Assembly: GCA_964598535.1 (NCBI GenBank)
Contig: CAZRCI010000008.1
Span: forward strand, 92,633 to 156,632
Direction of reading: 5' to 3'
Length of the DNA: 64,000 nt
Source of the DNA: JALHMI01 sp964598535
Lineage (GTDB): Bacteria > Planctomycetota > Planctomycetia > Pirellulales > PALSA-1355
Shown: positions 8,501 to 16,401 of the stretch, piece by piece
Layout of the letters: every line of letters begins with the position of its first letter
Position numbering within the stretch: the first letter of the stretch is position 1
Translations under genes and position numbers: made by a program
The notes under the pieces: generated by a model
Told to the model about the DNA's origin: nothing
The model's input: the letters and a program-made list of their open reading frames with translations, nothing else
Databases searched by the model: none

Positions 8501-10924
8501 ACGGTTCAGATCGAACTTTCGACCGGCGATTACTTCCTGCGGCAGCATCTTCAGGATTTCATCGCCGATGTTCGAGGAAAACCCTTCCGCGAGCATGCGT
8601 TCTCGTAACAGATCGACGATACTGGAGGAGAGCATGATATTTGACGCCGTCTGGCGGATTTCAGGAGTCGGCAGCAACGGCGGCGCTGGCACATCGAAGC
8701 TGTCGGTCGTGATCATGTTCCTCAGCAGCGCGAGCGGAGGACCTCCAACCCCATCCACCAGCGATCGCAGCCGATCCGGAAGCATCGCGGCGTCAACGTC
8801 GTAGAGTCGTAAAATCCGCTCCAACTCAGCGACCGAAAAGGGCGTGTCGAGCGGGTTGGGCGTGGCTTCACCCACCGGTGTTCCGAGAGTGCCCGTAACC
8901 TGGGTGCTTCGTGAATTGCGACGATTGAGATTCAACTCATACGGACTATCATCACGCTCGTTGAGCATGCCCATGTAGGGCATAAGCGGAATTCCCGCGA
9001 GATCCAGGGCGACAAAACCGCGGCCCCAAAGATTTGCGGGGCTGCCAAAGGCCGATTGCGGGATTGCGTCTATTGGGTCCGGATAATTCGACCGCATGAC
9101 ACCTGCCAGGCGATCTCCGAACGCCGTTGCGCCTGGATAGGCCGCGTTTGGCGTAAAGCCAGGCATGCCATTATAAGTAGGCTGGGGGACTGAACCGTCG
9201 CGAGACAAATCAAACAGACTGGAGTTGGGTTCGCTATAGCGAGTCGCCAACAGGCGCGAATAGGCCTGTCGTTCCGCGGCTGTCAAAGACGCTGGAGGCA
9301 AGGCCAACTGCCGAAATAGGGGCACCAGGCTAATTTCGGGAGTACCATAACCTTGGCCGCGCGGTAGTTCTGGAGCGACGGTTGCGCCTAAAACAAATTG
9401 CTGGGGCAGCAGGTTTGAATCTGAGAACGCCGGAGGAGAAGTGCCCGCGGTTGATGAGTGATAATACTCATCGACGTGCGAAATATTCCCGTGGGCGTTG
9501 ACATTTAAACGGCCGTCAAGGTCCAGGCACAAGATCGCCACGAGCGGCTTATATTGACGGCCATCGGGAGCCGTGCGCACCGGCAGCCCCGCGTCGACCC
9601 AGATACTCTCCGCAATGCCGTCACCATCGTTGTCGACATCATAGGGGCCGGCAGCAAGATCGATGCTCGGAAATTGCGGATGATCGCCGTTAATCGTGGT
9701 TGAGGCAATCGTGGTTGACGATAGTGGCCGTAGCGTGCTTTGACGTAGCACCAGGCGCATCGCTTCGGGGTCACCAAGCAATGTTCCCCCTTGATACGAG
9801 GGAGAAGTTAGGTAGCTATAAGTATCCGGCCGGTGAAGCGAAGGAATGATCGCTGCGGGGATATTGCCGTTCGGAGGCGACAAGGGGAGGTGCGCCAGCA
9901 GCATGTTCTGCGTATCGCCCGCGTCGTAATCCTCGTCCGCGCCGCCAAGGCCACCGAAGAAGGGGTACAATGTCGACGATGAAACAGTCAACCCCGTTGC
10001 GCTTTTGCCGTCCCAATATATCGGGTTGGAAAGCAACGCATAAGGAATATCGATCGTCGTCGAAGCCGGCAAAGCGATGGTTTGCCTGGCAGCCAATAGC
10101 GTTGCCGAAGTTGCGGTGGCGTTTGGATCGAAACCAAAGCCCGTGCCATTGAAGGGACGCCCGTTCACGACAAACCCCAAGGGAGGATCAGTTTGAACGG
10201 ACGCAAACGTCAGGCCCTCGAACGTCAATAGCCGAATGCGATATTGGCTGCCATTGTATCCCCAACCCACGATCCGCGTACTACGGCCGTCCGCCGCTCC
10301 GCCAATCGCCGTGAGGACACATCCGTTGAAATACCCGGGCGTTTGGATCTGAGACAGTGAGAGAGGATAAGGCAGCGTAAACGTCGGGGGAATGACGACG
10401 CCTGGGAAAGCCGTGAATTCGAGCGGATTCACCGGCGTGAATGTTAGGTCCAATAGTTGTGTGCTTGCCGCTACCGGCGCGACGCCCAATGCCGTTGGCG
10501 TTACGGAAACCTGTCGATAGATGATCCCGTCATTCCCATACATATCCTCCAGCAGGCTGTGGGGGCCGATCACGCTGTGCGGATTGTTCGTGCCGCGGAT
10601 ACACTGCGCGAACACCTCGTCCAATAGCTGCCGCGGGTCGTCGCCGACCTGTTCATTGCGGATCGCGTACCGCGTGGCGTCGTAGTGCCGGCCCGCCACG
10701 AGCACGAACGTCACCGCAATCAGCGAGAACAGCATCAGCAGGCTGAGCACGACCAAGAGCAGCACGCCGCGGCGGGGAGAAGAAGTGGCCAGTGGCCAGT
10801 GGCTCGTGGCTAGTGAAGAGGGATGTGGTGGAACCCCGGGAAAGCATTCCCTAGACTTGTGCTGTTCTTCCACGGACCACTGACCACTGGCCACTGGCCA
10901 CTTCTTGTTCCGTTGTCGCTTCAT
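5585..10924 (-). CDS. Giant GspK-like minor pseudopilin
   Basis: Last gene of the pseudopilin series, 1779 residues, against roughly 300-350 for ordinary GspK. After a 53-residue leader comes SSPRRG followed by a long hydrophobic helix (VLLLVVLSLLMLFSLIAV), resembling the type III prepilin signal of GspK/PilX proteins, so Gly53 is the likely cleavage position. The body is an extracytoplasmic beta-rich region with several aspartate-rich, calcium-loop-like stretches (DVDNDGDGIAES, NGRDDDTNG, DVDLNGTADE) and the block LCLDLDGRLNVNAHGN. A GTG lies in frame 7 codons earlier, but ATG at 10924 is chosen because AGGA sits 8 bases upstream. The leader is largely encoded by an inverted repeat (10780-10906). 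The role would be at the tip of a pseudopilus; this is inferred from position and N-terminus. Confidence 0.72.
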   Translation of the reverse strand: MKRQRNKKWPVASGQWSVEEQHKSRECFPGVPPHPSSLATSHWPLATSSPRRGVLLLVVLSLLMLFSLIAVTFVLVAGRHYDATRYAIRNEQVGDDPRQLLDEVFAQCIRGTNNPHSVIGPHSLLEDMYGNDGIIYRQVSVTPTALGVAPVAASTQLLDLTFTPVNPLEFTAFPGVVIPPTFTLPYPLSLSQIQTPGYFNGCVLTAIGGAADGRSTRIVGWGYNGSQYRIRLLTFEGLTFASVQTDPPLGFVVNGRPFNGTGFGFDPNATATSATLLAARQTIALPASTTIDIPYALLSNPIYWDGKSATGLTVSSSTLYPFFGGLGGADEDYDAGDTQNMLLAHLPLSPPNGNIPAAIIPSLHRPDTYSYLTSPSYQGGTLLGDPEAMRLVLRQSTLRPLSSTTIASTTINGDHPQFPSIDLAAGPYDVDNDGDGIAESIWVDAGLPVRTAPDGRQYKPLVAILCLDLDGRLNVNAHGNISHVDEYYHSSTAGTSPPAFSDSNLLPQQFVLGATVAPELPRGQGYGTPEISLVPLFRQLALPPASLTAAERQAYSRLLATRYSEPNSSLFDLSRDGSVPQPTYNGMPGFTPNAAYPGATAFGDRLAGVMRSNYPDPIDAIPQSAFGSPANLWGRGFVALDLAGIPLMPYMGMLNERDDSPYELNLNRRNSRSTQVTGTLGTPVGEATPNPLDTPFSVAELERILRLYDVDAAMLPDRLRSLVDGVGGPPLALLRNMITTDSFDVPAPPLLPTPEIRQTASNIMLSSSIVDLLRERMLAEGFSSNIGDEILKMLPQEVIAGRKFDLNRPFGNGRDDDTNGVVDEPEENESSLWSATGMSVPGSHTSTPIIPNYTNGLDVDLNGTADEVADRQMSRQLFARHLYILMMLLKGNAEMDFDGNAANNSPEETARGLAQWAVNIVDFRDRDSIMTPFHYNIYPFRDGWTANGDLTASPLPGTAVVWGMERPELLITETLAYHDRRTEDLDNETLDSSDGDPETMPGTTMAVMPTERDSDFDQRLRPFAPFFIELYNPWLTQSSIDPANAGQPSVTEMPAELYTNPTYRGVNLQAVDPIGNTPVWRMLVVADTSIGADPDDHGPPTPTVPFVAAHVDRMVFFNNPSSVSEYPAAPRYFADPTQPLAPVLPGRHAVVGSAGLPGHTNLAAREFISPIARVQGAGEGPNPANRKIILRPNANPNQQQVEIQNNNAPAPVTEPPLTEILPTVAVPLTEALVNGTPLSFPTAMASISEPRLGYPALTDAGNIEGGYSPPLDIPLDKHNATLNGTASGQPPDGTRQNFRMIHLQRLANPLKAWNPNTNPYLTIDSMSIDVTVFNGVAATSGPGLGTPSGSTYSGGLASYQRGDIAGHTNPPLWYSQPLNTQQPAALVAMAGSTHYFGPALRHSLGYLNLPYGTPGDATSTFTSSDPLIQTSMRQAYLGLPKAFPFTWLTWNNRPFANEMELLLIPQVHSSRLASSYATLPRTPYEALATRGHLPNLWEKPAVPLDPHVHLHRILDYVHVPSRFVGTEMELPPANFVNQDPYEKDLLAALRPPFNRISHYREPGRVNINTIPSNQFDPTLGSAIWDGIKHTTPDQNLPLWETVAASRQGSANFVPGSQPTRFANPFRSVAGAAYLLPGTGEQNRGEIDVSFLRSEAPQSNASNSWPLFRYQLESPLNPVDTNPYFRTSTLLRLRNLLTTRSNVYAIWITVGYFEVRSTGSTGSNTPYPDGYQLFAELGSETGEIKRHRAFYIYDRSIPVGFERGKDHNMADGVLLRRFIE
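10780..10906. repeat. Heptamer palindromic repeat element inside the GspK-like leader
   Basis: Arms at 10780-10802 and 10884-10906 are perfect 23-bp inverted copies built on a tandem heptamer of the type YAGTGGC. The 81 bp between them carry further degenerate heptamers (for example CTCGTGG, TAGTGAA and, inverted, CCACGGA). The whole element lies within the coding sequence and is read in frame as a Trp/Ser/Ala/Thr-rich segment between the start codon and the prepilin signal. Confidence 0.8.
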
Positions 10925-11010
10925 CTCTTGTTCCTCGGCAGGCACGCGGCAACGGGCCGCCCCTTTGGCCCGATGACGCCGACTCGCTCGTGCTCCGTCT
11001 CGATGGGAGT

Positions 11011-11055
11011 ACTCGCTTACTTGTTTGCGCTAAATCGCCTGTGCATTTGGCGGTG
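11011..11055 (+). repeat. 45-nt hairpin repeat, copy 1 (copy 2 at 48296-48340)
   Basis: Matches 48296-48340 at 37 of 45 positions without gaps. An 8-bp stem (11028-11035 with 11045-11052) encloses a 9-nt loop. At the loop-closing position this copy has T-A where the other has C-G, and one position is a T-G wobble here but C-G in the other copy, so the pairing is kept. A flanking GTGCTCCGTC motif (10990-10999) also recurs near copy 2 (48249-48258). The repeat sits in the 250-bp gap between the last two pseudopilin genes. Function is unknown. Confidence 0.55.
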
Positions 11056-11108
11056 TTGCGCGTTACCCGAGCGAATCGGATTGACGCTCCGCTCGATATC
11101 CGTGGGCA

Positions 11109-11177
11109 GTAGCCAGTGGCTTCCTGGGCCAGGCTATTCCCTAACCCCTAACCCCCAGTCCCTATTCCCTACTCTTC
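11109..11177. repeat. Heptamer repeat array just after the PilV/GspI-like gene
   Basis: From 11136 the plus strand reads as consecutive degenerate heptamers (ATTCCCT, AACCCCT, AACCCCC, AGTCCCT, ATTCCCT). A short YAGTGGC-type unit (AGCCAGTGGC) precedes them. The array ends at the stop codon of the upstream pseudopilin gene. No clear inverted partner arm is present, so this may be a half element. Confidence 0.6.
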
Positions 11178-12368
11178 CTACGGAATCTCCAGCGGCAATT
11201 GCTTTTCGTAGACGTTGACAATGTTTTCGAAGATCCAGGCCTCGGTATTGTTTTGCGTCGCGTTCCAATCCGAGCCTGCGATGGTGATTGTTTGCTTGAA
11301 GTCGCCGCCATTCGGCACGGGCGTCGCGGCCGCGAGAACCTTGTACCAGCGATAGTAGTTGAATTGCGGAGGACCAACGCCACTGGTGTTGGTTCGACGA
11401 CCTCCGAGCATGATCCATTGGCCCGGTTTGAGCGGCCGCGGTTTGCCGCTTAGATCGGTCGGCAGTGTGTTGATCTCGATCGTGCTGCCGCTTGTGATCG
11501 GTGTGTTAACGGGGAAAGTCACCGCCGAGCTGGCCTCGTTGAGCGCAGGGTTGCTCAGGTCGCGCTTGTAAAATACGGCGACCGAAACGGTCACGTCGCC
11601 ACTCGTTCCCAGCCGCGTCGGATCGGAAACGATCGTCGCCATCCACGAGTAGTTCCCTTCGTTCATCCGACGAGCGTCGCCGCCCGCTTGAAACCACTTG
11701 GGCGCTGGCGGGAAGTCGGCGTTTGTATTCGGTTCGAGCACATGATCGAACGAACTGCGAAAGATTGCATCGAACGCGGCCAGTTGCTGGTTTGCCGTGA
11801 TGCCGCCCGCGAAGCCAAACGGCGCGATGCGCATCATCGGCGGCACGCGCATCCCCATCGACAGCGGTGCGGCATGCGGAAACGCTGTATCGAACGCGCC
11901 GGCCGGCGCGGTCAGGCCCAGCGGGTCGAGGGCATAGGCAATGTAATGAACGTCGTCCGGACCACCCCCCGTGGCAGATGGATCGTAGTTGGTGAACGGT
12001 TCTTGCGGAGAGGTCGGGGCGTAGACGGTGTTCCAGGTACCCGGAAATGCCACCCAGTTCGCGGGGTTCAAGAATCCGCGGACTTGGAGATCGCGGAACG
12101 CCGCACGGCCGACCATCGAAGCGTTGTCGAGCTTCGCGGCTTGCACGATCTCGTGGCGGCCGGCCGGAATCAGCGCCGCCACGCCCAAGAGCCCCACGGC
12201 CAGAATGAACATCGAGATCAGCACTTCCATCAGGCTGATGGCGCGCCGGGTACGGCGAGGGGTTAGGGGTTGGGGATTGGGGGTTGGAGTACGAGCGCAG
12301 CGGCACGCGCACTCGCGACCACGAATTCTAATCCCGAATCCCCAATCCCTGACCCCTCGCATTCCCAT
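11178..12368 (-). CDS. PilV/GspI-like type IV prepilin-like protein
   Basis: Pseudopilin of 396 residues. The prepilin signal reads RRTRRA, then ISLMEVLISMFILAVGLLGVAAL, with Glu at position +5 of the mature protein. Its hydrophobic helix is closest to PilV/GspI. The residue before the cut would be Ala43 instead of the usual Gly. The leader is 43 residues long and rich in Arg, Trp and Pro because it is encoded by a repeat (12255-12360). ATG at 12368 is chosen: GGAGG lies 6 bases upstream and it forms a TGATG overlap with the stop of the preceding gene. A GTG one codon earlier is possible. The remaining region has no recognised domain and is much longer than a standard GspI. Confidence 0.75.
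   Translation of the reverse strand: MGMRGVRDWGFGIRIRGRECACRCARTPTPNPQPLTPRRTRRAISLMEVLISMFILAVGLLGVAALIPAGRHEIVQAAKLDNASMVGRAAFRDLQVRGFLNPANWVAFPGTWNTVYAPTSPQEPFTNYDPSATGGGPDDVHYIAYALDPLGLTAPAGAFDTAFPHAAPLSMGMRVPPMMRIAPFGFAGGITANQQLAAFDAIFRSSFDHVLEPNTNADFPPAPKWFQAGGDARRMNEGNYSWMATIVSDPTRLGTSGDVTVSVAVFYKRDLSNPALNEASSAVTFPVNTPITSGSTIEINTLPTDLSGKPRPLKPGQWIMLGGRRTNTSGVGPPQFNYYRWYKVLAAATPVPNGGDFKQTITIAGSDWNATQNNTEAWIFENIVNVYEKQLPLEIP
12255..12360. repeat. Heptamer palindromic repeat element inside the PilV/GspI-like leader
   Basis: Left arm 12255-12285 and right arm 12330-12360 are inverted copies matching at 27 of 31 positions. They are built of GGGRTTR-type heptamers (GGGGTTA, GGGGTTG, GGGATTG). 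The element is 106 bp long and falls wholly within the start of the pseudopilin reading frame. It is read as an Arg/Gly/Trp-rich half and an Asn/Pro/Gln-rich half. Confidence 0.8.
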
Positions 12369-13864
12369 CACCGCCCTCCCAAGCTCTGCGCTTCGCGCGC
12401 GAACGAGAGAGCCCCGGTGCGGGTAGCGTTACCAAACAACGCCATGGTAATCACGTCCCTTCGACTCGTTAGGCCACCATTTCCCGAGTCATTGGTATAA
12501 TCCTGGATATGCGGCGCGACCTCGGCCGTGTTCACCTGGCCGGTTTGCGGGCCGACAATGACCCAGAAATTCGGCGCGGGCGGCATAACGTCCATTGGAG
12601 TTGCGAGAGGGGCGGGGGCACTGAGGTTTTGAAAGACCAGATCGCGCCCGTCCGCACCGCGGTTCGTCACATCGAACATCAGTTCGCGGCGACCCAGCAG
12701 CAGATAGATTGGATCCGTGGGACGCACAAGCTGGCCGAGGTTGTTGTTGACCCATTCCACGCGCCCGCTCGGCGAGAAGATGATCGTGGGGTCAAAGCGG
12801 ACGAGCGGTTCTTGGATCGGAGGCGGATCGCTTGTCGGGGTGGTGTTGTAATTCGCCGTGTTAAACAACGTCGAGCCCATGCCCGAGACCGACAGGTCGA
12901 ACACGATTCCCTCGGGCAGTTGCATGGGCGGCGCGCTGGTGCGCACCGGCTGACGAAAGACCTGGTAGGTTGGCGGTTGCGGGAGCGGTAATCCCCCACC
13001 GCCCGTATTCGACCAGGGCAATACCTGGCGCAATGGCAGGTCATGGACGAATGCAATGTCGAGCGGCGTGCTCGAACTGATCGCGTCGATCACGCCGTCG
13101 CTGTTGGCATCCGGGCCAAGGATCAGCAAGAGCGGCCCCTGCCCGTTGAATTGAATTTGGTCGCCGACCTTGACCATCTGATTATTGAACTGCCCGGCGA
13201 CCGGCTCCGTGCCATTGAACCATTTGACACCCTTAATGTTGTTGCTGATCTCGTAGCCGTATCGGGCGTTGAGGTGATCCTGCGCGCCTGCAGAGGGCGA
13301 GGTGGACTCGGCGAGTAATAATCGTGAATTCACCACGTCGCCCGAATACGGCGGCGGAACCTCGACCTGGGCGATCTGCAAGGCGAACGCATTATCTTCG
13401 AATCGCTGGATCACCACGCCCACCGGGCGGCCAGTCTGCACGGCTCGGGCCTTGGCCGCGCCAAAGTAGGCGGTGACCATGCGCGTGGCCTCGCGCATCT
13501 GGCGATTTTGCAGGGCGGGCGCGACGATCGGAATCGCCGCGGCCGTGACCATCAGCAGGATCATCATCACCACGAGTAGCTCGAGCAGCGTGATGCCGCG
13601 CGCCGCTTGGCGGCGAGGGGCTAGGGATTGGGGGTTAGGGATTCGAGAAATAATGTATCGTGATGGACGATTTGCGATGGATGCGGCGGTATCGCTGTGG
13701 CCCATGTCGGGAGTCGGATGACAGCCCTTTCCAATCCCTAATCCCCAGCCCCTAACCCCTTCTTGAATCCCTTCTTGGCCCAAAGCGCGCGGGCGGGCTC
13801 TCGTGGCCTTTTCCACCAGCCACGGATCACCGACCACGGGCCACTGTTTTGCCGCTTGCCGCAC
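12368..13864 (-). CDS. GspH-like type IV prepilin-like protein with 90-residue leader
   Basis: Pseudopilin of 498 residues. RRQAARG precedes ITLLELLVVMMILLMVTAAAIPIV, a canonical prepilin signal (Gly90 cleavage, Glu +5), and the following PALQNRQMREATRMVTAYFGAAKARA resembles GspH/FimT. The C-terminal body is unusually large for GspH (about 170 residues normally). The start is a GTG at 13864 with GAGG 6 bases upstream, 3 bp after the stop of the preceding pseudopilin gene. Translation should therefore run through the repeats at 13613-13846 and produce a 90-residue leader. It overlaps or abuts its neighbours on both sides, so translational coupling is likely. Confidence 0.77.
   Translation of the reverse strand: MRQAAKQWPVVGDPWLVEKATRARPRALGQEGIQEGVRGWGLGIGKGCHPTPDMGHSDTAASIANRPSRYIISRIPNPQSLAPRRQAARGITLLELLVVMMILLMVTAAAIPIVAPALQNRQMREATRMVTAYFGAAKARAVQTGRPVGVVIQRFEDNAFALQIAQVEVPPPYSGDVVNSRLLLAESTSPSAGAQDHLNARYGYEISNNIKGVKWFNGTEPVAGQFNNQMVKVGDQIQFNGQGPLLLILGPDANSDGVIDAISSSTPLDIAFVHDLPLRQVLPWSNTGGGGLPLPQPPTYQVFRQPVRTSAPPMQLPEGIVFDLSVSGMGSTLFNTANYNTTPTSDPPPIQEPLVRFDPTIIFSPSGRVEWVNNNLGQLVRPTDPIYLLLGRRELMFDVTNRGADGRDLVFQNLSAPAPLATPMDVMPPAPNFWVIVGPQTGQVNTAEVAPHIQDYTNDSGNGGLTSRRDVITMALFGNATRTGALSFAREAQSLGGR
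13613..13761. repeat. Heptamer palindromic repeat element inside the GspH-like leader
   Basis: Left arm 13613-13643 (heptamers such as GGGATTG, GGGGTTA) and right arm 13733-13761 (CCCTAAT, CCCCAGC, CCCTAAC types) are inverted copies with 24 of 29 aligned positions identical. About 90 bp of unrelated sequence lies between. The element is entirely within the coding frame upstream of the prepilin signal. Confidence 0.8.
13805..13846. repeat. YAGTGGC-type half element at the start of the GspH-like gene
   Basis: The plus strand carries degenerate units CCACCAG, CCACGGA, ACCACGG and GCCACTG, the inverted form of the YAGTGGC heptamer. It stands beside the GGGRTTR-type element, so two heptamer families meet in this leader. 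No matching left arm is visible. Confidence 0.5.
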
Positions 13865-13867
13865 GGT

Positions 13868-15346
13868 TTACCTCGTGCTGAGTGAGTGGTTGGTGATGTT
13901 GTCGTTATGGCAGCCCTTGTACCACAGAGGCTCACTATCGTTTGCGGTCGGAATTGAGCCGAGCATCAGCCCGTATGACTCGTTGACTGGCGGCGCGACG
14001 TAGAACGGATTCATTGCCTGCTCTACGTAACGCAGAGTAGTGCCACCGCCGGCCCCATCCTTTACACCCATCGCGCGATCTGACCCCTTGGAAATGATTA
14101 GGGGATAGATCGCATAAGTGGGGATTGAGGTATCGGGATCTCCCACCGGGAAACTGACGGCACCATTCGGGTAGATCGGGTAAACACCGCGCGAGTCGAA
14201 CGGGTCGGGTTCCATTACGGCGAACTCGCCGCTCATCGTGTCGCCGTTGAAGGGTTGTTTGAGCGTCGAACTAGGGGTCTCGCAGGTAAATGTCACGGTT
14301 GGCGGAGTAGTGCTGTTATCGTATTGATAGCCGGTGATTCGGGATAAATATTGCGAGTCAATATGGTTGTTGGTTACCCGCATGCGCACTATCGCACCGC
14401 CAATATACGAGCCCGGCGTTTGGTTCAGCCTCCTGCCGTTGTTCCCCGTCACGGTAATAGTGGCCGTATGTGCGTCAATCTGCTGAACGCGTCCTTGGAT
14501 GCGAATCGGTACTTGCAGGTCCGACAGGTAGCCTGGCGCCCAGCGGATAAACTCAATGGGGCTGCCCCATGCGTCCACAAATTCTGGAAAGCCATCGCCA
14601 TCGACGTCACCGATATCGGTCGCCTTGAACACGTCGCGAGAATCCCCTTCTTGCGCGAGGCATTCCATGACGATCATGTAGAGGCATTCCGCGCCTTGAT
14701 TCTCGATGATTTGGCTGGCCGTTAGAGGCGGCGTTGCTGTAACGGGCCACGTTGTGTTGCCTACGATTGCGTTGTAGCGAGCCAAATAAGCGACACTCGA
14801 AGCAGGGCGCTGTATCTTGTCTGGCGGTGTGCGGTTGAGCGGGGTCACTGGCCCGTCCAGAATATCGCTCCAACGATCCGGCATCTCCATGCGCATCATG
14901 TCGCGTAGGCAGTCGAGCCGCATTTTGGCCATGAGCTTGGGATTGTTCATCTCCGCGCCGGTGAACTGGACCGGCACGCGCCGCGTGCGGAAGTCGTCGT
15001 AGCGGCGCATGATAATCGCGTCGAGCTTCGTGATCAGCGCACGCGTCTTGTGAACCTTGGCCGTCTCCTGCGCCTGGAACATCGCGAACAAGACCATCGT
15101 GGCCATGATGCCGATGATCGAAATGGTGATCAGCAGCTCGACGAGGGTAAAGCCGCGGCGCGTAGTGGCTAGTGGCCAGTGGCTAGTGGCCAGTCGACGG
15201 GTGTAAACACCGGGGGCCATTCGCGGTTCTTCTTCTAGCCACGGACCACGGGCCACCGACCCCTGCGCCTCGCGGCGCGCATCGCGAGCCGCGGCCGGCG
15301 CGAGACCGGCAATCGGGGGCGACGATGACAGGCGCTCGCGGATCAT
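13868..15346 (-). CDS. Type IV prepilin-like protein with 65-residue leader
   Basis: Pseudopilin of 492 residues. TTRRG (Gly65) precedes FTLVELLITISIIGIMATMVLFAM, a textbook prepilin signal with Glu +5. The mature part contains GDVDGDGFPEF, a calcium-loop-like stretch followed by DAWGSPI, which recalls the C-terminal calcium region of GspG-type major pseudopilins. The start ATG at 15346 overlaps the stop of the preceding gene (ATGA) and has GGAG 10 bases upstream. The reading frame then passes through a heptamer repeat (15163-15260), giving a leader several times longer than usual. ATG at codon 43 is an alternative start that would still leave a 22-residue leader. Confidence 0.77.
   Translation of the reverse strand: MIRERLSSSPPIAGLAPAAARDARREAQGSVARGPWLEEEPRMAPGVYTRRLATSHWPLATTRRGFTLVELLITISIIGIMATMVLFAMFQAQETAKVHKTRALITKLDAIIMRRYDDFRTRRVPVQFTGAEMNNPKLMAKMRLDCLRDMMRMEMPDRWSDILDGPVTPLNRTPPDKIQRPASSVAYLARYNAIVGNTTWPVTATPPLTASQIIENQGAECLYMIVMECLAQEGDSRDVFKATDIGDVDGDGFPEFVDAWGSPIEFIRWAPGYLSDLQVPIRIQGRVQQIDAHTATITVTGNNGRRLNQTPGSYIGGAIVRMRVTNNHIDSQYLSRITGYQYDNSTTPPTVTFTCETPSSTLKQPFNGDTMSGEFAVMEPDPFDSRGVYPIYPNGAVSFPVGDPDTSIPTYAIYPLIISKGSDRAMGVKDGAGGGTTLRYVEQAMNPFYVAPPVNESYGLMLGSIPTANDSEPLWYKGCHNDNITNHSLSTR
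15163..15260. repeat. YAGTGGC heptamer repeat element inside a pseudopilin leader
   Basis: The left half (15163-15195) is an uninterrupted tandem of heptamers TAGTGGC, TAGTGGC, CAGTGGC, TAGTGGC, CAGTC. The right half (about 15231-15260) carries the inverted, more degenerate form (TAGCCAC, GGACCAC, GGGCCAC). The element lies in the coding frame between the start codon and the prepilin signal. Confidence 0.78.
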
Positions 15347-16386
15347 GGCAGATCGTCTCCCAGCTTGGCCTTCGACGTGAAGTTCGTGGCGTTGTCATCG
15401 TCGGCGTGTGTCGACGTGAGATCGTAGTTCGTACCGGTCGGGTAGAGACGGGGCATCGTATTTGATGGCACGTCCTCTCCATACTTTCCATCAGCACCAG
15501 CAGCGATCAGCTGGAACGAATTGGGATTGGCCCAGGTTTCCTGGCTGCTGATATCGACGGGGTCGTTGTAAGTGCCGTTACCATTGCGATCGTGCCAGTA
15601 GGCGGTCGCCACTCCTGCGTTGTCGAAGATGCGCGTGGTATTCGTATTGAATTGATACGGTTCTGGCGGCGTGTTTCCCGGAATTGCATAATCCCTTGGG
15701 TCGAAATAGAGCATCGGCGGCGTGCCACCTTCCCAGTGTGGATACGTGAAGCCCGTGGGGGTGCTGGTCGTGAAACGCGCTCCGGATGGGAAGTACGACG
15801 GCGCTGGGTTATTTGGCGTCGTACCGATTCGCCTTGCAATTAGCCGCGTGCTATCAAATTCAAAAAAGTTGTTGGTGCGCTTCTGGGGATTACCGATTTC
15901 TGATCCATTCGAGGGATCGATTTGTTTGCTATTCACGCTGAGAATGGGGCTCATGGGGTCCGAATTGAACCCTTGCAGCCAGAACACCAGGGCCTGATCT
16001 GGGCGAACGTGTTCCAGGTCAATACCCGCCGCAGTCAGATCGTTCCGCAGTCGCGTTTCGTCTGCGCTGTATCGCGGAAATGCCATCGCTAGGTGCTGCC
16101 GCAACTGCCCTAGCCGCCGCTGTTTTTCGGTGGCAGAGATACCGGACTCGTCGAACGCCAGATTGCACGGCGGATAGCTTCCGTACGTCTCCTTGTAACG
16201 CTTCATCGCCGCATCAATCTGATCGAGCTCGACCTTGATCGCTGTGGCTTTCGCGCGGCTCATGGCGGTCATCACGCCCACGCTGGCTAGCGCCGCCAAC
16301 ATGGCGATGATCGCGATGACGACCAAGAGCTCTGTCAGCGTAAAGCCGCGGCGAAGTCGGGAGGTTGGTTCGACGGGAAACGACAT
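15343..16386 (-). CDS. GspG-like major pseudopilin candidate
   Basis: Pseudopilin of 347 residues with a normal 14-residue leader ending RLRRG, then FTLTELLVVIAIIAMLAALASVGVM with Glu +5. The conserved region after the helix (KATAIKVELDQIDAAMKRYKETYGSYPP) matches the N-terminal half of GspG-type pilins. Near the C-terminus FQLIAAGADGKYG is the typical major-pseudopilin ending block. The ATG at 16386 is preferred over one 4 codons earlier because GGAG is 6 bases upstream. It is the first pseudopilin after pilC/gspF and the only one whose leader does not contain a repeat; the repeat here lies upstream of the gene instead. Confidence 0.82.
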   Translation of the reverse strand: MSFPVEPTSRLRRGFTLTELLVVIAIIAMLAALASVGVMTAMSRAKATAIKVELDQIDAAMKRYKETYGSYPPCNLAFDESGISATEKQRRLGQLRQHLAMAFPRYSADETRLRNDLTAAGIDLEHVRPDQALVFWLQGFNSDPMSPILSVNSKQIDPSNGSEIGNPQKRTNNFFEFDSTRLIARRIGTTPNNPAPSYFPSGARFTTSTPTGFTYPHWEGGTPPMLYFDPRDYAIPGNTPPEPYQFNTNTTRIFDNAGVATAYWHDRNGNGTYNDPVDISSQETWANPNSFQLIAAGADGKYGEDVPSNTMPRLYPTGTNYDLTSTHADDDNATNFTSKAKLGDDLP

Positions 16387-16401
16387 GGGAAACTCCATAA
16401 A

